Program-made: the position numbers and the translations under genes
NCBI RefSeq assembly: GCF_005280655.1
Contig: NZ_CP040058.1
Span: 839,001-903,000 of the forward strand
Length of the DNA stretch: 64,000 nt
Reading direction: 5' to 3'
Source: Anaerostipes rhamnosivorans
Lineage (GTDB): Bacteria; Bacillota; Clostridia; Lachnospirales; Lachnospiraceae
Notes under the pieces: generated by a model
Seen by the model: the letters and a program-made list of their open reading frames with translations, nothing else
Told to the model about the DNA's origin: nothing
Databases searched by the model: none
Shown here: positions 8,044 through 15,992 of the stretch, one piece after another
Layout of the letters: each line of letters starts with the position of its first letter
Numbering within the stretch: the first letter of the stretch is position 1

Positions 8044-9156
8044 CTACCTGCCCATAGCATCATTCACGGCGGCCTCTGCATCCTCTTTTTCCATTAAAAT
8101 ATGATTGTATACGTTTAATACCATTGCCTCTGTGTCACCCATGAGCTGTGCAATTTTCTTGATAGAGATTTTCGGAATCTGGTAGCAGAGGTTCGTACAG
8201 AAGTTATGCCTGAACACGTGGGAAGTAAGTCCTGTAATCTGTTCCTTTGAAACTTCCTGCATCCGTTTCAATATTCTGGCCCACATTTTATCGTAGCTAC
8301 TCTTAGATAACGGTTTCCCGTTACGCATTGTGAAAAGATAGGTTTTTCCGTTCGACTTTAATTTTTGTATGTATCGCTCCACATCCGGGAATACAGAGAT
8401 CGGAATTGGAACAGTCCTATAACCGTTTCCAGATTTCGGCGCTTTCTCCTTTGGCTCTCCGTAGACAAGTGAATGAGCGTTTGTGACAGATACAGTCCTT
8501 TGCTTTAGATTTATATCAAAAATGGTTAACGCCAGGGCCTCCTCACGGCGCAATCCGCAGCCGTAGACGATGTAGACATATATTTTATCCTGCTCTTTGA
8601 AATCGGCGTTAAAAACGGCTTCACGTTCGTTCTCCGTCAATGGACGCTTTTCCTTTGGCTTGTATTTTACCGGTTCTATATTCTTAAACAGATCTTCGTA
8701 GACATTTGCTGAATACAAGCGGTCTGCAACCGCAGACTTTAATACCTGTTTAAAGACCATGTATATCTGTTGTTGCGTCCGTGATTTTCCTTCTGCATTG
8801 TTTAGAAGCATCTGCAAGTGTATCCGGTCTATGTCCTGCAGCCGTATTGTTTCCAGAGCAGAGAAGTGCTTTTCTATGATGTTCGCATACATTTCCTTTG
8901 TAGCATCTTCCCGTTGGCCCTTGTACACATCCTTCCACATCCGGGCATATTCTAGAAATGTTGTATCCGTAGTCTTTACAGATTTTCTTTTCTTTACATT
9001 GTCTTCAAATTCCTTTACTTTCCGTTCCAGATCCTTGCTACTCTTTTTAGATCGCAAGTGCTTTTGATGTTTCTTTCCGGCGGCGGTATACGTCCCATCC
9101 CACACATTCGTACTGAAATATCCATCCTTGCCCCGCTTGTATTTTGCTGTTGCCAT
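8044..9156 (-). CDS. int: Prophage tyrosine integrase
   Basis: This 370-residue site-specific recombinase catalyses integration at tRNA-Lys. An N-terminal arm-binding domain (about 1-60) and a SAM-like core-binding domain (about 62-150) precede the catalytic domain. That domain has Arg in YGCGLRREEAL (about 203), HxxR in TSHVFRHNF (H313, R316) and the nucleophile in LNVYNHI (Tyr350). The length is normal for Tn916/phage integrases. It ends 141 bases from attL. A good Shine-Dalgarno (AGGAGGA) precedes the start. Confidence 0.95.
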   Translation of the reverse strand: MATAKYKRGKDGYFSTNVWDGTYTAAGKKHQKHLRSKKSSKDLERKVKEFEDNVKKRKSVKTTDTTFLEYARMWKDVYKGQREDATKEMYANIIEKHFSALETIRLQDIDRIHLQMLLNNAEGKSRTQQQIYMVFKQVLKSAVADRLYSANVYEDLFKNIEPVKYKPKEKRPLTENEREAVFNADFKEQDKIYVYIVYGCGLRREEALALTIFDINLKQRTVSVTNAHSLVYGEPKEKAPKSGNGYRTVPIPISVFPDVERYIQKLKSNGKTYLFTMRNGKPLSKSSYDKMWARILKRMQEVSKEQITGLTSHVFRHNFCTNLCYQIPKISIKKIAQLMGDTEAMVLNVYNHILMEKEDAEAAVNDAMGR

Positions 9157-9318
9157 TTTATCATCCTCCTAAAAAATCGTACAAAAATAACAGCCCACAA
9201 AAACGTATGTTCTTCTTGTGACAGCTGCCCGAAGATGATACAATATATTTGAGTTATGCGTATCTCTTCGGAGTTATGTAGTTTTTGCCGCCTGGTTGCC
9301 GCCGGGCGGTTTTTTATG

Positions 9319-9948
9319 CTATTTAAGCTTTAACTCAAGTTCAACCTTATTTCCTGCATTTTCAAAATTTTCGTCCGATGGAGCGTCAACAAATAACTTA
9401 ATTTTATTAATATTATCTGCCTTAGATTTTTTTAAGATGTAGATGTTTGTGCCATCATGTTTAACTTTTCCTAAAAATTCACCATCTATATTTTCACTCA
9501 ACATAACGTCAGGTTCGACTTGTTCTTTAGTATCTGTTGTGATTGTTGCCTGGCCTAAATAAAAATTAATAGTTTTGTCACTTGTATTCTCGGCAGACAC
9601 ATTAAGTGCTATTAACGCAATTTCTTTGTCCTTGTCTATTTCTAATGCTTTTGCCATTTCATCGTTGGTAGCAGTGAATTTAGAAACCTGGATGCCGTCA
9701 ATGGAATATTTTATAGGACCGGTTTTCCCTTTCATATTCAGCTTCTTATCTGTCATTACGGGAACTTTTTTCATTCCATTCTCTTCTACAATTTCACCCG
9801 TTTTACTATCGTCTGTTTCTGTGCTTTTTTCAGCTGTTTTTTCCACCTCTTTTTTTGATTCAACTTTTTTTCCATTATCGTTGCCACAACCTGATAAAAA
9901 AACAGCCGTTAAAACAACTAAACAACCTAATAATACTCTTTTTCTCAT
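9319..9948 (-). CDS. Prophage-encoded lipoprotein
   Basis: A 209-residue exported protein with a type II signal peptide (MRKRVLLGCLVVLTAVFLSG followed by Cys at 21). An acidic/lysine-rich linker (about 25-60) leads to a beta-rich domain (about 75-209) resembling lipoproteins of DUF4352/DUF5067 type, with NVSAENTSDKTINFY. It sits between the integrase and repressor on the lysogenically transcribed strand, so it is a likely lysogenic-conversion gene. The function is not known. Confidence 0.75.
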   Translation of the reverse strand: MRKRVLLGCLVVLTAVFLSGCGNDNGKKVESKKEVEKTAEKSTETDDSKTGEIVEENGMKKVPVMTDKKLNMKGKTGPIKYSIDGIQVSKFTATNDEMAKALEIDKDKEIALIALNVSAENTSDKTINFYLGQATITTDTKEQVEPDVMLSENIDGEFLGKVKHDGTNIYILKKSKADNINKIKLFVDAPSDENFENAGNKVELELKLK

Positions 9949-10014
9949 AATTGTTCTCCTTATATGTGAAATTTAAAGTTACATCCCTCTATAATTAAGT
10001 GTATTTTGATAACT

Positions 10015-10275
10015 TTAAAAAGTAGGACACAATTCGTCAGAAATTTCAAAAACGTAATGTGCGCATTTCTCGATTTTGTCAACATCCGTTTTTTCAAAAT
10101 CCCTTTCCATTATGTGTCTTATAGCATGTAGGAATTGTTTCCTTTGTTCAATAGAATTTAAAGAAGAGTCAATAAAAATTGTATATGTTCCGTCTTCATT
10201 TTCGGTAACTGATTCGTGTACTTTCCCAGACGGAAATTGCACAAGTCTAATCTGGTAATCAATCAAGGTCACCAC
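10015..10275 (-). CDS. ImmA/IrrE-like short protein, metal motif altered
   Basis: 86 residues. The segment DSSLNSIEQRKQFLHAIRHIMERDF aligns with the helix that carries HExxH in ImmA/IrrE metallopeptidases of phage repressor modules, but here it reads HAIRH with no Glu. It overlaps the repressor gene by 17 bases on the same strand, the usual position of an anti-repressor protease. It may be a truncated, non-catalytic partner; the assignment is by context and motif. Confidence 0.6.
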   Translation of the reverse strand: MVTLIDYQIRLVQFPSGKVHESVTENEDGTYTIFIDSSLNSIEQRKQFLHAIRHIMERDFEKTDVDKIEKCAHYVFEISDELCPTF

Positions 10276-10633
10276 GTTCCTTTCTTTTTAGCGCGAGTAA
10301 CATTGCATGTACAGCCTTTAAGTCTTCTGGTTCAGCATCTCTTGCAGCATTAAATAAAAGCCTAAGCTCTTTGTCTTCAAATATATCCTGCGCTATTTCT
10401 CTTGTCTCATCGTTTATATAATATGGTTCTCTTTTTTCGCTATTTTCTTCGCCATAAAAATATGATAGCGGGACATCGAAATAATCAGCGATTTTCTGTA
10501 ACTTGTTTGGTTTTGGTTGGCTAACCCCCTTTTTCCATTGCGTCAATGTAGATGTAGATACTCCGGTTTCCTTTGAAACTCTATATGCCGTAACTCCTTT
10601 GGCATCTAATAACTTTTGAAACAATTCATACAT
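10259..10633 (-). CDS. CI-like repressor (XRE HTH)
   Basis: 124 residues with an N-terminal helix-turn-helix domain (about 5-62: VTAYRVSKETGVSTSTLTQW, then IADYFDVPLSYFYG) and a short C-terminal helical tail (about 75-124) in place of a LexA-type peptidase. It is transcribed away from cro and probably maintains lysogeny by binding AGCTAA-type operators in 10661-10809. It overlaps the ImmA-like gene, which suggests control by a partner and not by self-cleavage. Confidence 0.85.
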   Translation of the reverse strand: MYELFQKLLDAKGVTAYRVSKETGVSTSTLTQWKKGVSQPKPNKLQKIADYFDVPLSYFYGEENSEKREPYYINDETREIAQDIFEDKELRLLFNAARDAEPEDLKAVHAMLLALKRKERGDLD

Positions 10634-10660
10634 GACTGCACCTCAAAATAATTAAAAAAT

Positions 10661-10815
10661 ATTAGCTATTTTTATTGACACACTTATAAAGCTATGATAA
10701 GATACAAACATAGCTAATAAATATTAGTTATATGACAATAAAGCTAAGATTAAAAAGTGACTTATAAAAATAATTATCGTGTATTTATTATATAAGAAAG
10801 CTTAGCTAATGTCAA
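10661..10815. promoter_or_regulatory. Lysogeny switch: face-to-face promoters and TTAGCTAA operators
   Basis: The rightward promoter is TTGACA (10675-10680), 17 bases, TAAGAT (10698-10703). The leftward promoter, read on the - strand, is TTGACA (10815-10810), 17 bases, TATAAT (10792-10787). They point toward each other. Operator-like motifs are TTAGCTAT (10662), an imperfect palindrome TAGCTAATAAATATTAGTTA (10711-10730), AAGCTAAG (10741) and TTAGCTAA (10802-10809). Confidence 0.7.
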
Positions 10816-10852
10816 TAAATTATATCTAATTTTTATGGAAGGAGGTAACACT

Positions 10853-11065
10853 TTGACAGAATCATACAATCATCTTGAAACAGTTTTAAGAGAACGCAAT
10901 ATTACGCCATACAGACTTTCTAAAGAGACTGGAGTATCAACAGCAACACTCTCAAACTGGAAATTTGGAAGATACACTCCAAAGATAGATAAAATTAAAA
11001 GAATAGCTGATTTTTTAGATATTCCAATCGAATATTTCCTTGAAGAAGAAACAACAAATAAATGA
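10853..11065 (+). CDS. Cro-like repressor (XRE HTH)
   Basis: 70 residues, almost entirely a helix-turn-helix domain (ITPYRLSKETGVSTATLSNW, then IADFLDIPIEYFL). It closely resembles the N-terminal half of the CI-like repressor, as expected for a Cro/CI pair. Translation most likely starts at TTG 10853, seven bases after GGAGGT; the in-frame ATG at 10835 lies upstream of that site. It is the first gene of the rightward early operon. Confidence 0.85.
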   Translation: MTESYNHLETVLRERNITPYRLSKETGVSTATLSNWKFGRYTPKIDKIKRIADFLDIPIEYFLEEETTNK

Positions 11066-11097
11066 ATAAATGTTAAAAATGTCTGGAGGTAATAACC

Positions 11098-11325
11098 ATG
11101 GAGTATCCAAGCAAAATGATGCGAAAAAAAGAGCTTTTAAAAATGGGATTCCCGGAGGAGCTTTTGGATAGAGCTTACCGGGAAAAGGGTCAGACATTCG
11201 CATACAAAATAAGCCCGATGAAGAAAAATAGCCCCATTATGTTCGATACAATAGGATTCGAGCGGTGGCGGCTGAAACAAATAGCAATAGAAAACAGGGC
11301 AATGCAGAGAGGGGGCGTCATGTGA
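11098..11325 (+). CDS. Small excisionase-like DNA-binding protein
   Basis: 75 residues: MRKKELLKMGFPEELLDRAY followed by QTFAYKISPMKKNSPIMFDTIGFERWR. This is the layout of small winged-helix excisionase or MerR-like phage proteins (a helix-turn-helix, then a wing with an FDT-like turn). GGAGGT lies 9 bases before the ATG. Its place directly after cro fits an excision/early regulatory role. This is inference; no enzymatic motif is present. Confidence 0.6.
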   Translation: MEYPSKMMRKKELLKMGFPEELLDRAYREKGQTFAYKISPMKKNSPIMFDTIGFERWRLKQIAIENRAMQRGGVM

Positions 11326-11447
11326 ACTTAGAACAGAGGATGTCACAAGGCTTATATGCGGCAGGCTGCTTTTTGTCCCTGAGTGGTCATGGAATACTGG
11401 CGGTGTGTTGCTGGGCAGCAGGAGCAGCATGGAAGAAAGGAATCTGA
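11322..11447 (+). CDS. Small membrane peptide
   Basis: 41 residues starting at GTG 11322, which overlaps the previous stop (ATGTGA) behind AGAGGGGG. One hydrophobic segment (GLYAAGCFLSLSGHGILAVC) could cross the membrane. The function is unknown. Confidence 0.5.
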   Translation: MNLEQRMSQGLYAAGCFLSLSGHGILAVCCWAAGAAWKKGI

Positions 11448-11448
11448 A

Positions 11449-11556
11449 ATGCAACAGCAAATTAAAAATGCCCCTTCGGAGCGGCAACTCCAACGGGGGC
11501 AAGAAACAATAAAAAATATGTCTATGTGCATTATAGCACACACGGAGGATTTTTAA
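11449..11556 (+). CDS. Possible 35-residue early peptide
   Basis: This short frame begins with ATG two bases after the previous stop, preceded by AAAGGA, and ends two bases before the next ATG. The tight packing supports translation. Its first third also contains a GCCCC/GGGGGC hairpin. No family is recognised. Confidence 0.4.
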   Translation: MQQQIKNAPSERQLQRGQETIKNMSMCIIAHTEDF

Positions 11557-11557
11557 A

Positions 11558-11857
11558 ATGGTGAAAGATAAATATTTATACCTTTGCAAACTCTGCATGG
11601 ATGTGCAGAGAGGGGAAGACGGGACAATAGAAAGACGACAGAGAGGAGAAAAATCTGGAGCTACAGTATTTTTTCGATTTTCAGGCCATGTGGCGATGTT
11701 AGAAATTGAAGTCTTTTTGAATGGGTGGAGTTCTTTTGCTAGTCCGACATTTGCTTATGATTTTCGCCTTGACGAAGAGCTGGATAATGAGGAGTTTACG
11801 AAATGTCGTGATCTATTGCTATCTTTATTAAAGGAGAATAAGAATGGGATTTTATGA
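11558..11857 (+). CDS. Hypothetical early phage protein
   Basis: 99 residues, unrecognised. The composition is mixed alpha/beta with an aromatic, beta-prone centre (TVFFRFSGHVAMLEIEVFLN) and an acidic C-terminal helix. CGGAGG lies upstream of the ATG, and the end overlaps the next gene by 14 bases, so it belongs to the rightward early operon. No function can be proposed. Confidence 0.6.
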   Translation: MVKDKYLYLCKLCMDVQRGEDGTIERRQRGEKSGATVFFRFSGHVAMLEIEVFLNGWSSFASPTFAYDFRLDEELDNEEFTKCRDLLLSLLKENKNGIL

Positions 11858-12083
11858 AAAAGACGGGAGGCGGATTCCTGAGGAGCAGGCGTTTGAGTAT
11901 GCGCTTGAAGAGGTCCAAAACGGGGGCGTATTAATGGAAGATGCTTTCCTGGACTGGTTTTTCCGTTGGGAACAGGGATGGCATCATTACCCGGACGGGG
12001 ATGAGATGGAAAGCGTAGACGAGATCACACAGCAACACATACAGTCAGAGACAAATTTTCTAAGGAGGTACAGCAGATGCTAA
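11844..12083 (+). CDS. Hypothetical acidic early phage protein
   Basis: 79 acidic residues, unrecognised. It is rich in Glu, Asp and Trp (AFLDWFFRWEQGWHHYPDGD), which suggests a small soluble interaction protein. It overlaps the preceding gene by 14 bases and the following sak-like gene by 7, so it is translationally coupled to the recombination module. GGAGAA precedes the start. Confidence 0.6.
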   Translation: MGFYEKDGRRIPEEQAFEYALEEVQNGGVLMEDAFLDWFFRWEQGWHHYPDGDEMESVDEITQQHIQSETNFLRRYSRC

Positions 12084-12697
12084 AAAGTTATGACGAACTT
12101 AGGAAGGTAGATGTGGCTCCATATTGTGAGGAAAGAGACGGATTTTTATATTTGAATTGGGCTAGGTGCATTACGCTTTTGCATGAATATGGTGCAGAAA
12201 AAGCATATTGGGAAGTGATTGAAAATGAAAAGACCGGAAACAGCCTGAGGCCCACGGAAGAAGTCTTTACAGATAAAAGTGGAGTAAGCAACCGGTGTTA
12301 TGAGACAAAGATCAAAGTAGTTATTGACGATAGCGTGTATTATATGCAGACCCCTGTTTTAAATGGGAAAAATCCTGTGAAAGACAATTCTATGAATCAA
12401 CTTCGTACGTGGAATAGCATGTGCAGGGCTTTTGTAAAATGTGTTGCGATCAATACGGGATTAGGATTTGATCTGTGGCTGAAAGAGGAAACTGGTCCGT
12501 TTGCATCTTACATACCAGAACAGAAAGGGATAAAAGCCAGTGAAGCGCAGATAAAGGCAATAAAATCAATAGGAAAGAAGCATAGGCTTGATCTGGACAA
12601 ATGGATTACGAACAACAATAAAACATGGGATTCATTGACCGATGTTGATGCTGGAAATATGCTCAACACCCTGAAAGAAAAGTATGGCGATGAATAG
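12077..12697 (+). CDS. Single-strand annealing protein, Sak / DUF1071 type
   Basis: 206 residues. The features of DUF1071 (Sak superfamily, RAD52-like) are visible: YLNWARCITLLHEYGAEKAY near the N-terminus, a beta region with TPVLNGKNPVKDN, and the conserved helix RTWNSMCRAFVKCVAINTGL near 115-135. Such proteins anneal complementary single strands during phage recombination. AGGAGGT precedes the ATG. The HNH and DUF1064 nucleases follow directly, forming a recombination/replication module. Confidence 0.8.
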   Translation: MLKSYDELRKVDVAPYCEERDGFLYLNWARCITLLHEYGAEKAYWEVIENEKTGNSLRPTEEVFTDKSGVSNRCYETKIKVVIDDSVYYMQTPVLNGKNPVKDNSMNQLRTWNSMCRAFVKCVAINTGLGFDLWLKEETGPFASYIPEQKGIKASEAQIKAIKSIGKKHRLDLDKWITNNNKTWDSLTDVDAGNMLNTLKEKYGDE

Positions 12698-13326
12698 TGA
12701 ATGAAGTAATTGAGATAAAAGGCATAAGGCAGAGCGAAGACGGAACGGAAATGCTTGTTTTAGCCCCGGGAAAGAACCTCTTTGATACGATCTTAGACAA
12801 ACGCATTAAAGTGGCTGAAATGAGGCTTGACGATGGCAGGACCATATCTGTTATGCAGAGGAAAAAGGCTTATGCAACGATCCGTGACATGGCAGAGTGG
12901 ACCGGGTATTCCCCGGAGGACATGAAAGAATTTATGAAGTATGAATTTATAATCCGTACCGGAGAAGATCATTTTTCTTTGTCTAACTGCTCTGTCGATC
13001 TGGCCCGTGAGTTCATATCCACGCTCATAGAATTTTCTCTTGAGCATGGGATACAACTTTCTGATCTGGCAATAAACCGGACGGACGACATAGGCAGGTA
13101 TCTCTACTACTGCATAAAACATAAGAAGTGTGCTGTCTGTGGCAGGCCGGGAGAGATCCACCATGTCGATGCCATCGGCATGGGGAATGACCGGCGGCGG
13201 GTGGATGATAGAGAATACCAGAAGATCTGCCTTTGCCGGGAGCACCACACAGAGGTGCATAAAATCGGACTAAATGACTTTGAGAAGAAACACAAAGTAT
13301 ATGGAATCGTAGTAAAGGAGTTATAA
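12697..13326 (+). CDS. HNH-type nuclease of phage replication module
   Basis: 209 residues starting at GTG 12697 (sharing one base with the previous stop). The C-terminal zinc-type HNH region carries CAVCGRPGEIHHVDAIGMGN and KICLCREHHTEVHKIG, with paired Cys and the HH motif of putative HNHc_6 nucleases. The N-terminal 110 residues are helical without clear motif. This family commonly accompanies annealing proteins in Firmicute phages, probably in recombination or DNA processing. Confidence 0.85.
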   Translation: MNEVIEIKGIRQSEDGTEMLVLAPGKNLFDTILDKRIKVAEMRLDDGRTISVMQRKKAYATIRDMAEWTGYSPEDMKEFMKYEFIIRTGEDHFSLSNCSVDLAREFISTLIEFSLEHGIQLSDLAINRTDDIGRYLYYCIKHKKCAVCGRPGEIHHVDAIGMGNDRRRVDDREYQKICLCREHHTEVHKIGLNDFEKKHKVYGIVVKEL

Positions 13327-13680
13327 ATGGCGTGGAAAGGATACAGCAAGTACAGAAATAAGAAGACGGAGCTTGACGGGATCACCTTTGACAGTAAGAG
13401 AGAGGCGGAAAGATATGCAGAATTGAAACTTCTCGAAAGGGCAGGAGAGATCTCACATCTGCAACTGCAACCGGAGGTAATCCTCCAGGACAAATTTGTG
13501 CATGACGGAAAAACCATCCGGGCAATTAAGTATAAAGCGGATTTTGCCTACTTTGATAAAGCATCTGGTAAAGCGGTCCTTGAGGATGTAAAGGGAATGG
13601 AGACTGATGTTTTCAAATTAAAGAAGAAATTGTTCCTCAAAAAATATGGAGACGCTTATAAATTTAAAATAACGAGATGA
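13327..13680 (+). CDS. DUF1064 protein (restriction-nuclease-like fold)
   Basis: 117 residues. YRNKKTELDGITFDSKREAERYAELK and the later FAYFDKASGKAVLEDVKGMET form the typical DUF1064 pattern, including acidic residues and a lysine (DVKG) reminiscent of a PD-(D/E)XK active site. It starts directly after the HNH gene stop. The family is frequent in phage replication modules and may be a Holliday-junction-type or other nuclease; the activity is inferred. Confidence 0.8.
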   Translation: MAWKGYSKYRNKKTELDGITFDSKREAERYAELKLLERAGEISHLQLQPEVILQDKFVHDGKTIRAIKYKADFAYFDKASGKAVLEDVKGMETDVFKLKKKLFLKKYGDAYKFKITR

Positions 13681-13684
13681 TCTG

Positions 13685-14485
13685 ATGAGACTGGAAGGGG
13701 GCTATATCATTCTGTCTAAGAAGATCCTTGACAGTGAGATATACCGGAAACCACCGCTATATCTAAAAGTTTGGATTTACATATTGTCAAAGGCAAACTT
13801 TACAGACGGTAAAAAACTGAAACGGGGCCAAGTGTTTCTCTCTATACCAGAGCTTCAGGAGGCATGTTCTTACTATGTCGGGTACCGGAAAGAAACCCCT
13901 ACAAAGAAACAGATCTCAGGAGTTTTGGACTGGCTACGAAATCCCGGCGAAGGTGTAGATGAGGGTAACACGAACGGCCCTATGATAGAGACAACGAAGG
14001 TGACACGTGGAATGGTCGTAACCATACGTAATTACGACATTTATCAGGATTTTAGAAATTACGAAGGTACTGACGTAGGTCACAACGAAAAGTCTGCGAA
14101 GGTCGAACGAAGATCGAGCGGAGGGGACACTATAACAAAAGGAAGTATAAAAAAAGATAAAAAAGAAAATGTAAAACACGTGTACGGCGCATATAAGCAT
14201 GTCCGATTGAAAGATAGTGAAAGACAAGAATTAGCCTCCCAATACGGGGAAGAGATGGCACAGAAGACCATCACATTCCTTGACGAATATATCGAGATGA
14301 AGGGATATAAGGCTAAAAGCCATTATCTTTGTATTCGGAAGTGGGTTGTTGATGCCGTAAAAGAACGGGAACGTAAGACAAAACTAGAGCCAAAGAAAAC
14401 AAACCAGTTCCATAATTTTGAGGAACGAGAGTATGACTATGACGAGTTGGAAAAACAGCTTTTTGAGAAGCAGTTGGGAGGATAG
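13685..14485 (+). CDS. Replisome organiser-like protein
   Basis: 266 residues. The N-terminal winged-helix part (GGYIILSKKILDSEIYRKPPLYLKVWIYIL, about residues 5-35, with KRGQVFLSIPEL further on) is the pattern of phage replisome organisers related to DnaD-type proteins. The central region is charged, and the C-terminal NFEEREYDYDELEKQLFEKQ tail may contact a helicase loader. No separate DnaC-like loader is seen downstream. It is likely the replication initiator of the phage. Confidence 0.72.
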   Translation: MRLEGGYIILSKKILDSEIYRKPPLYLKVWIYILSKANFTDGKKLKRGQVFLSIPELQEACSYYVGYRKETPTKKQISGVLDWLRNPGEGVDEGNTNGPMIETTKVTRGMVVTIRNYDIYQDFRNYEGTDVGHNEKSAKVERRSSGGDTITKGSIKKDKKENVKHVYGAYKHVRLKDSERQELASQYGEEMAQKTITFLDEYIEMKGYKAKSHYLCIRKWVVDAVKERERKTKLEPKKTNQFHNFEEREYDYDELEKQLFEKQLGG

Positions 14486-14486
14486 C

Positions 14487-14897
14487 ATGGAGCAGATTAG
14501 CTTTTTCGGAGACATCGGCTGTAAGGAGCCGGAGCCGCCGAAGGAGAAAAGGAAACGGAAGATTCCAGAAGACCTGCCGGACAGCGCAAAGAAATATTAT
14601 GCGGAGAGGACAGCAAAGGAATGCCGCAGGGAGGCTTTAAGCGCCGGAGACAAAAGAAACATGGAGAACAGGATCTATGCATGGCTAAAAGAGCAGGGAC
14701 GGGATCTAACAGCCCATCAGATCGCCATTGGCATGTGTCTGTCAGGGATACATTACAGCAAGGAGAGGCAGTCCGTTGCCCCTAGACTAAAGGGCCTAGA
14801 AGAGCGAGGATTGGTCGAGAAGACCGGGAGGCGGGTCTTTGACCGGGAAACCGGGGCCAGTGCCGGAACGTACAGGGTGGTGATTGAAGATGATTAA
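14487..14897 (+). CDS. Putative winged-helix phage protein
   Basis: 136 residues. The Lys/Pro-rich N-terminus (KEPEPPKEKRKRKIPEDLPD) is followed by a C-terminal winged-helix-like region (HQIAIGMCLSGIHYSKERQS, then RLKGLEERGLVEKTG-like wing). The ATG at 14487 follows GGGAGG; the longer frame from 14418 lies inside the upstream gene. A role in DNA binding is inferred from the helix-turn-helix look only. Confidence 0.6.
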   Translation: MEQISFFGDIGCKEPEPPKEKRKRKIPEDLPDSAKKYYAERTAKECRREALSAGDKRNMENRIYAWLKEQGRDLTAHQIAIGMCLSGIHYSKERQSVAPRLKGLEERGLVEKTGRRVFDRETGASAGTYRVVIEDD

Positions 14898-15051
14898 AGT
14901 CATTTGCAGTAAGCAGGAAAAAGAGCAGTTGGACCCTCTTATCAGGTTTGCGATGTTTTGTGTGACAGGGGCCGATTGCATATTCAAGAAAGAGATTGCC
15001 AATTTCGATGTTGGAAAAATAAAGTGGTTTGTGGAGGACAACAATGAATAG
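14890..15051 (+). CDS. Small hypothetical phage protein (53 aa)
   Basis: The ATG at 14890 overlaps the previous stop (ATGATTAA) and the TAG at 15049 overlaps the next start, so it is packed between coupled genes. The peptide has three scattered Cys and an amphipathic character (IRFAMFCVTGADCIFKKEI). No function can be assigned. Confidence 0.6.
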   Translation: MIKVICSKQEKEQLDPLIRFAMFCVTGADCIFKKEIANFDVGKIKWFVEDNNE

Positions 15052-15496
15052 AAGCAGATTTACTGATAGCTTAAAGGAGCAGGTTGCAAAAGACCGACGA
15101 GAGCGTGGCATGACCGGGAAAGAGGTTGCGGAGAAATACGGTATCGCAGAGAGTACTGTATATACCTGGACAACTCAGTATTACGAAAGCGGTCGGGACA
15201 GCAAGGGAAGGTTTAAACCAAAAACATACCCAGAGGAAATAAAACAGAGGTCTGTAATAGATTACATCCTTGGCAAAGATAAGAAGCAGATCATGCAGGA
15301 GTATGGTATTACTGCGAAATATCTGGACAGGTGGATCGAAGAATACTGGGAGGAGCGGGAAAAAGAAAGGCAGATAGAGGATAGAAGCAAAAGAGAGAGA
15401 AGCATTTTCAAGGAAAGAAAAAGGACGGTGAACGGGAAAAAGCTTAGAATTGTATATCCGTCGTCTTCCGCAGCATATGTCACATGGGCAAAGTGA
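15044..15496 (+). CDS. Helix-turn-helix phage protein
   Basis: 150 residues. Two HTH-like units are visible: KEVAEKYGIAESTVYTWTTQYY (about 29-50) and KQIMQEYGITAKYLDRWIEEYW, both resembling transposase/HTH_23-type DNA-binding helices, then a basic tail (KRERSIFKERKRTV). The start at 15044 follows GGAGGACAACA. It lies in the early region and may be a regulator. No catalytic domain is present, so a transposase is excluded. Confidence 0.62.
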   Translation: MNRSRFTDSLKEQVAKDRRERGMTGKEVAEKYGIAESTVYTWTTQYYESGRDSKGRFKPKTYPEEIKQRSVIDYILGKDKKQIMQEYGITAKYLDRWIEEYWEEREKERQIEDRSKRERSIFKERKRTVNGKKLRIVYPSSSAAYVTWAK

Positions 15497-15507
15497 AGGA
15501 GGGAAAA

Positions 15508-15699
15508 TTGAAAAAACTACAAATTGATATTGACGAAACAATGTGTTGTTGTAATTCGTGCCTGGCACAGAATTATGACGGTGAAGGTCTCGGTAAAAGA
15601 ACGGATACAATTTACAAAATTTTAGCGGGGCAGACAGCGATACATTTATGTCCGGATTGCCTGCGAGAATTAAAGAAGTCAATAAACGAACTGTTATAG
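15508..15699 (+). CDS. Small Cys-containing phage protein
   Basis: 63 residues from TTG 15508 (AAGGAGGG lies upstream; the in-frame ATG at 15484 precedes that site). Cys pairs MCCCNSC and LCPDC could bind zinc. The ending LRELKKSINELL is helical. No known family is recognised. Confidence 0.55.
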   Translation: MKKLQIDIDETMCCCNSCLAQNYDGEGLGKRTDTIYKILAGQTAIHLCPDCLRELKKSINELL

Positions 15700-15795
15700 G
15701 TATTTACTCAGTAGAGTTTATATATCACACGTAACAAGAAAACATTTAGGCATCCTGTTTTACAGCCCGCTTTTGCGGGCAGGAAGGAGGGCAAT

Positions 15796-15975
15796 ATGAT
15801 AAACGCCGAGGCTATAAAGCAAATGATAGACGATATGGACGAATACGGCATGATTACCGATTATATAGCCTGTCCATATACATATAACCCTGATTGCAAA
15901 TATGACGGTAGTAATAATCATGATTGCTGTAATGATTGCAAAATGGAGTGGCTACATAAAGAGTGGGAAAATTAG
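15796..15975 (+). CDS. Small Cys/Asn-rich phage protein (59 aa)
   Basis: AAGGAGGG precedes the ATG, and a GC-rich hairpin (GCCCGC-TTTT-GCGGGC, 15764-15780) sits just before the ribosome binding site and may affect its exposure. Five Cys (ACPYTYNPDC, HDCCNDC) suggest metal binding. It ends 17 bases before the next start. The function is unknown. Confidence 0.55.
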   Translation: MINAEAIKQMIDDMDEYGMITDYIACPYTYNPDCKYDGSNNHDCCNDCKMEWLHKEWEN

Positions 15976-15992
15976 AATTTAGGAGGAAGGAC

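Noticed and set aside
9288..9317. Hairpin with T run between integrase and lipoprotein genes
   Set aside because: The T run follows on the + strand, whereas both adjacent genes lie on the - strand, so its role as a terminator here is unclear.
15044..15496. Transposase
   Set aside because: HTH units only; no DDE or other catalytic domain, no flanking inverted repeats.
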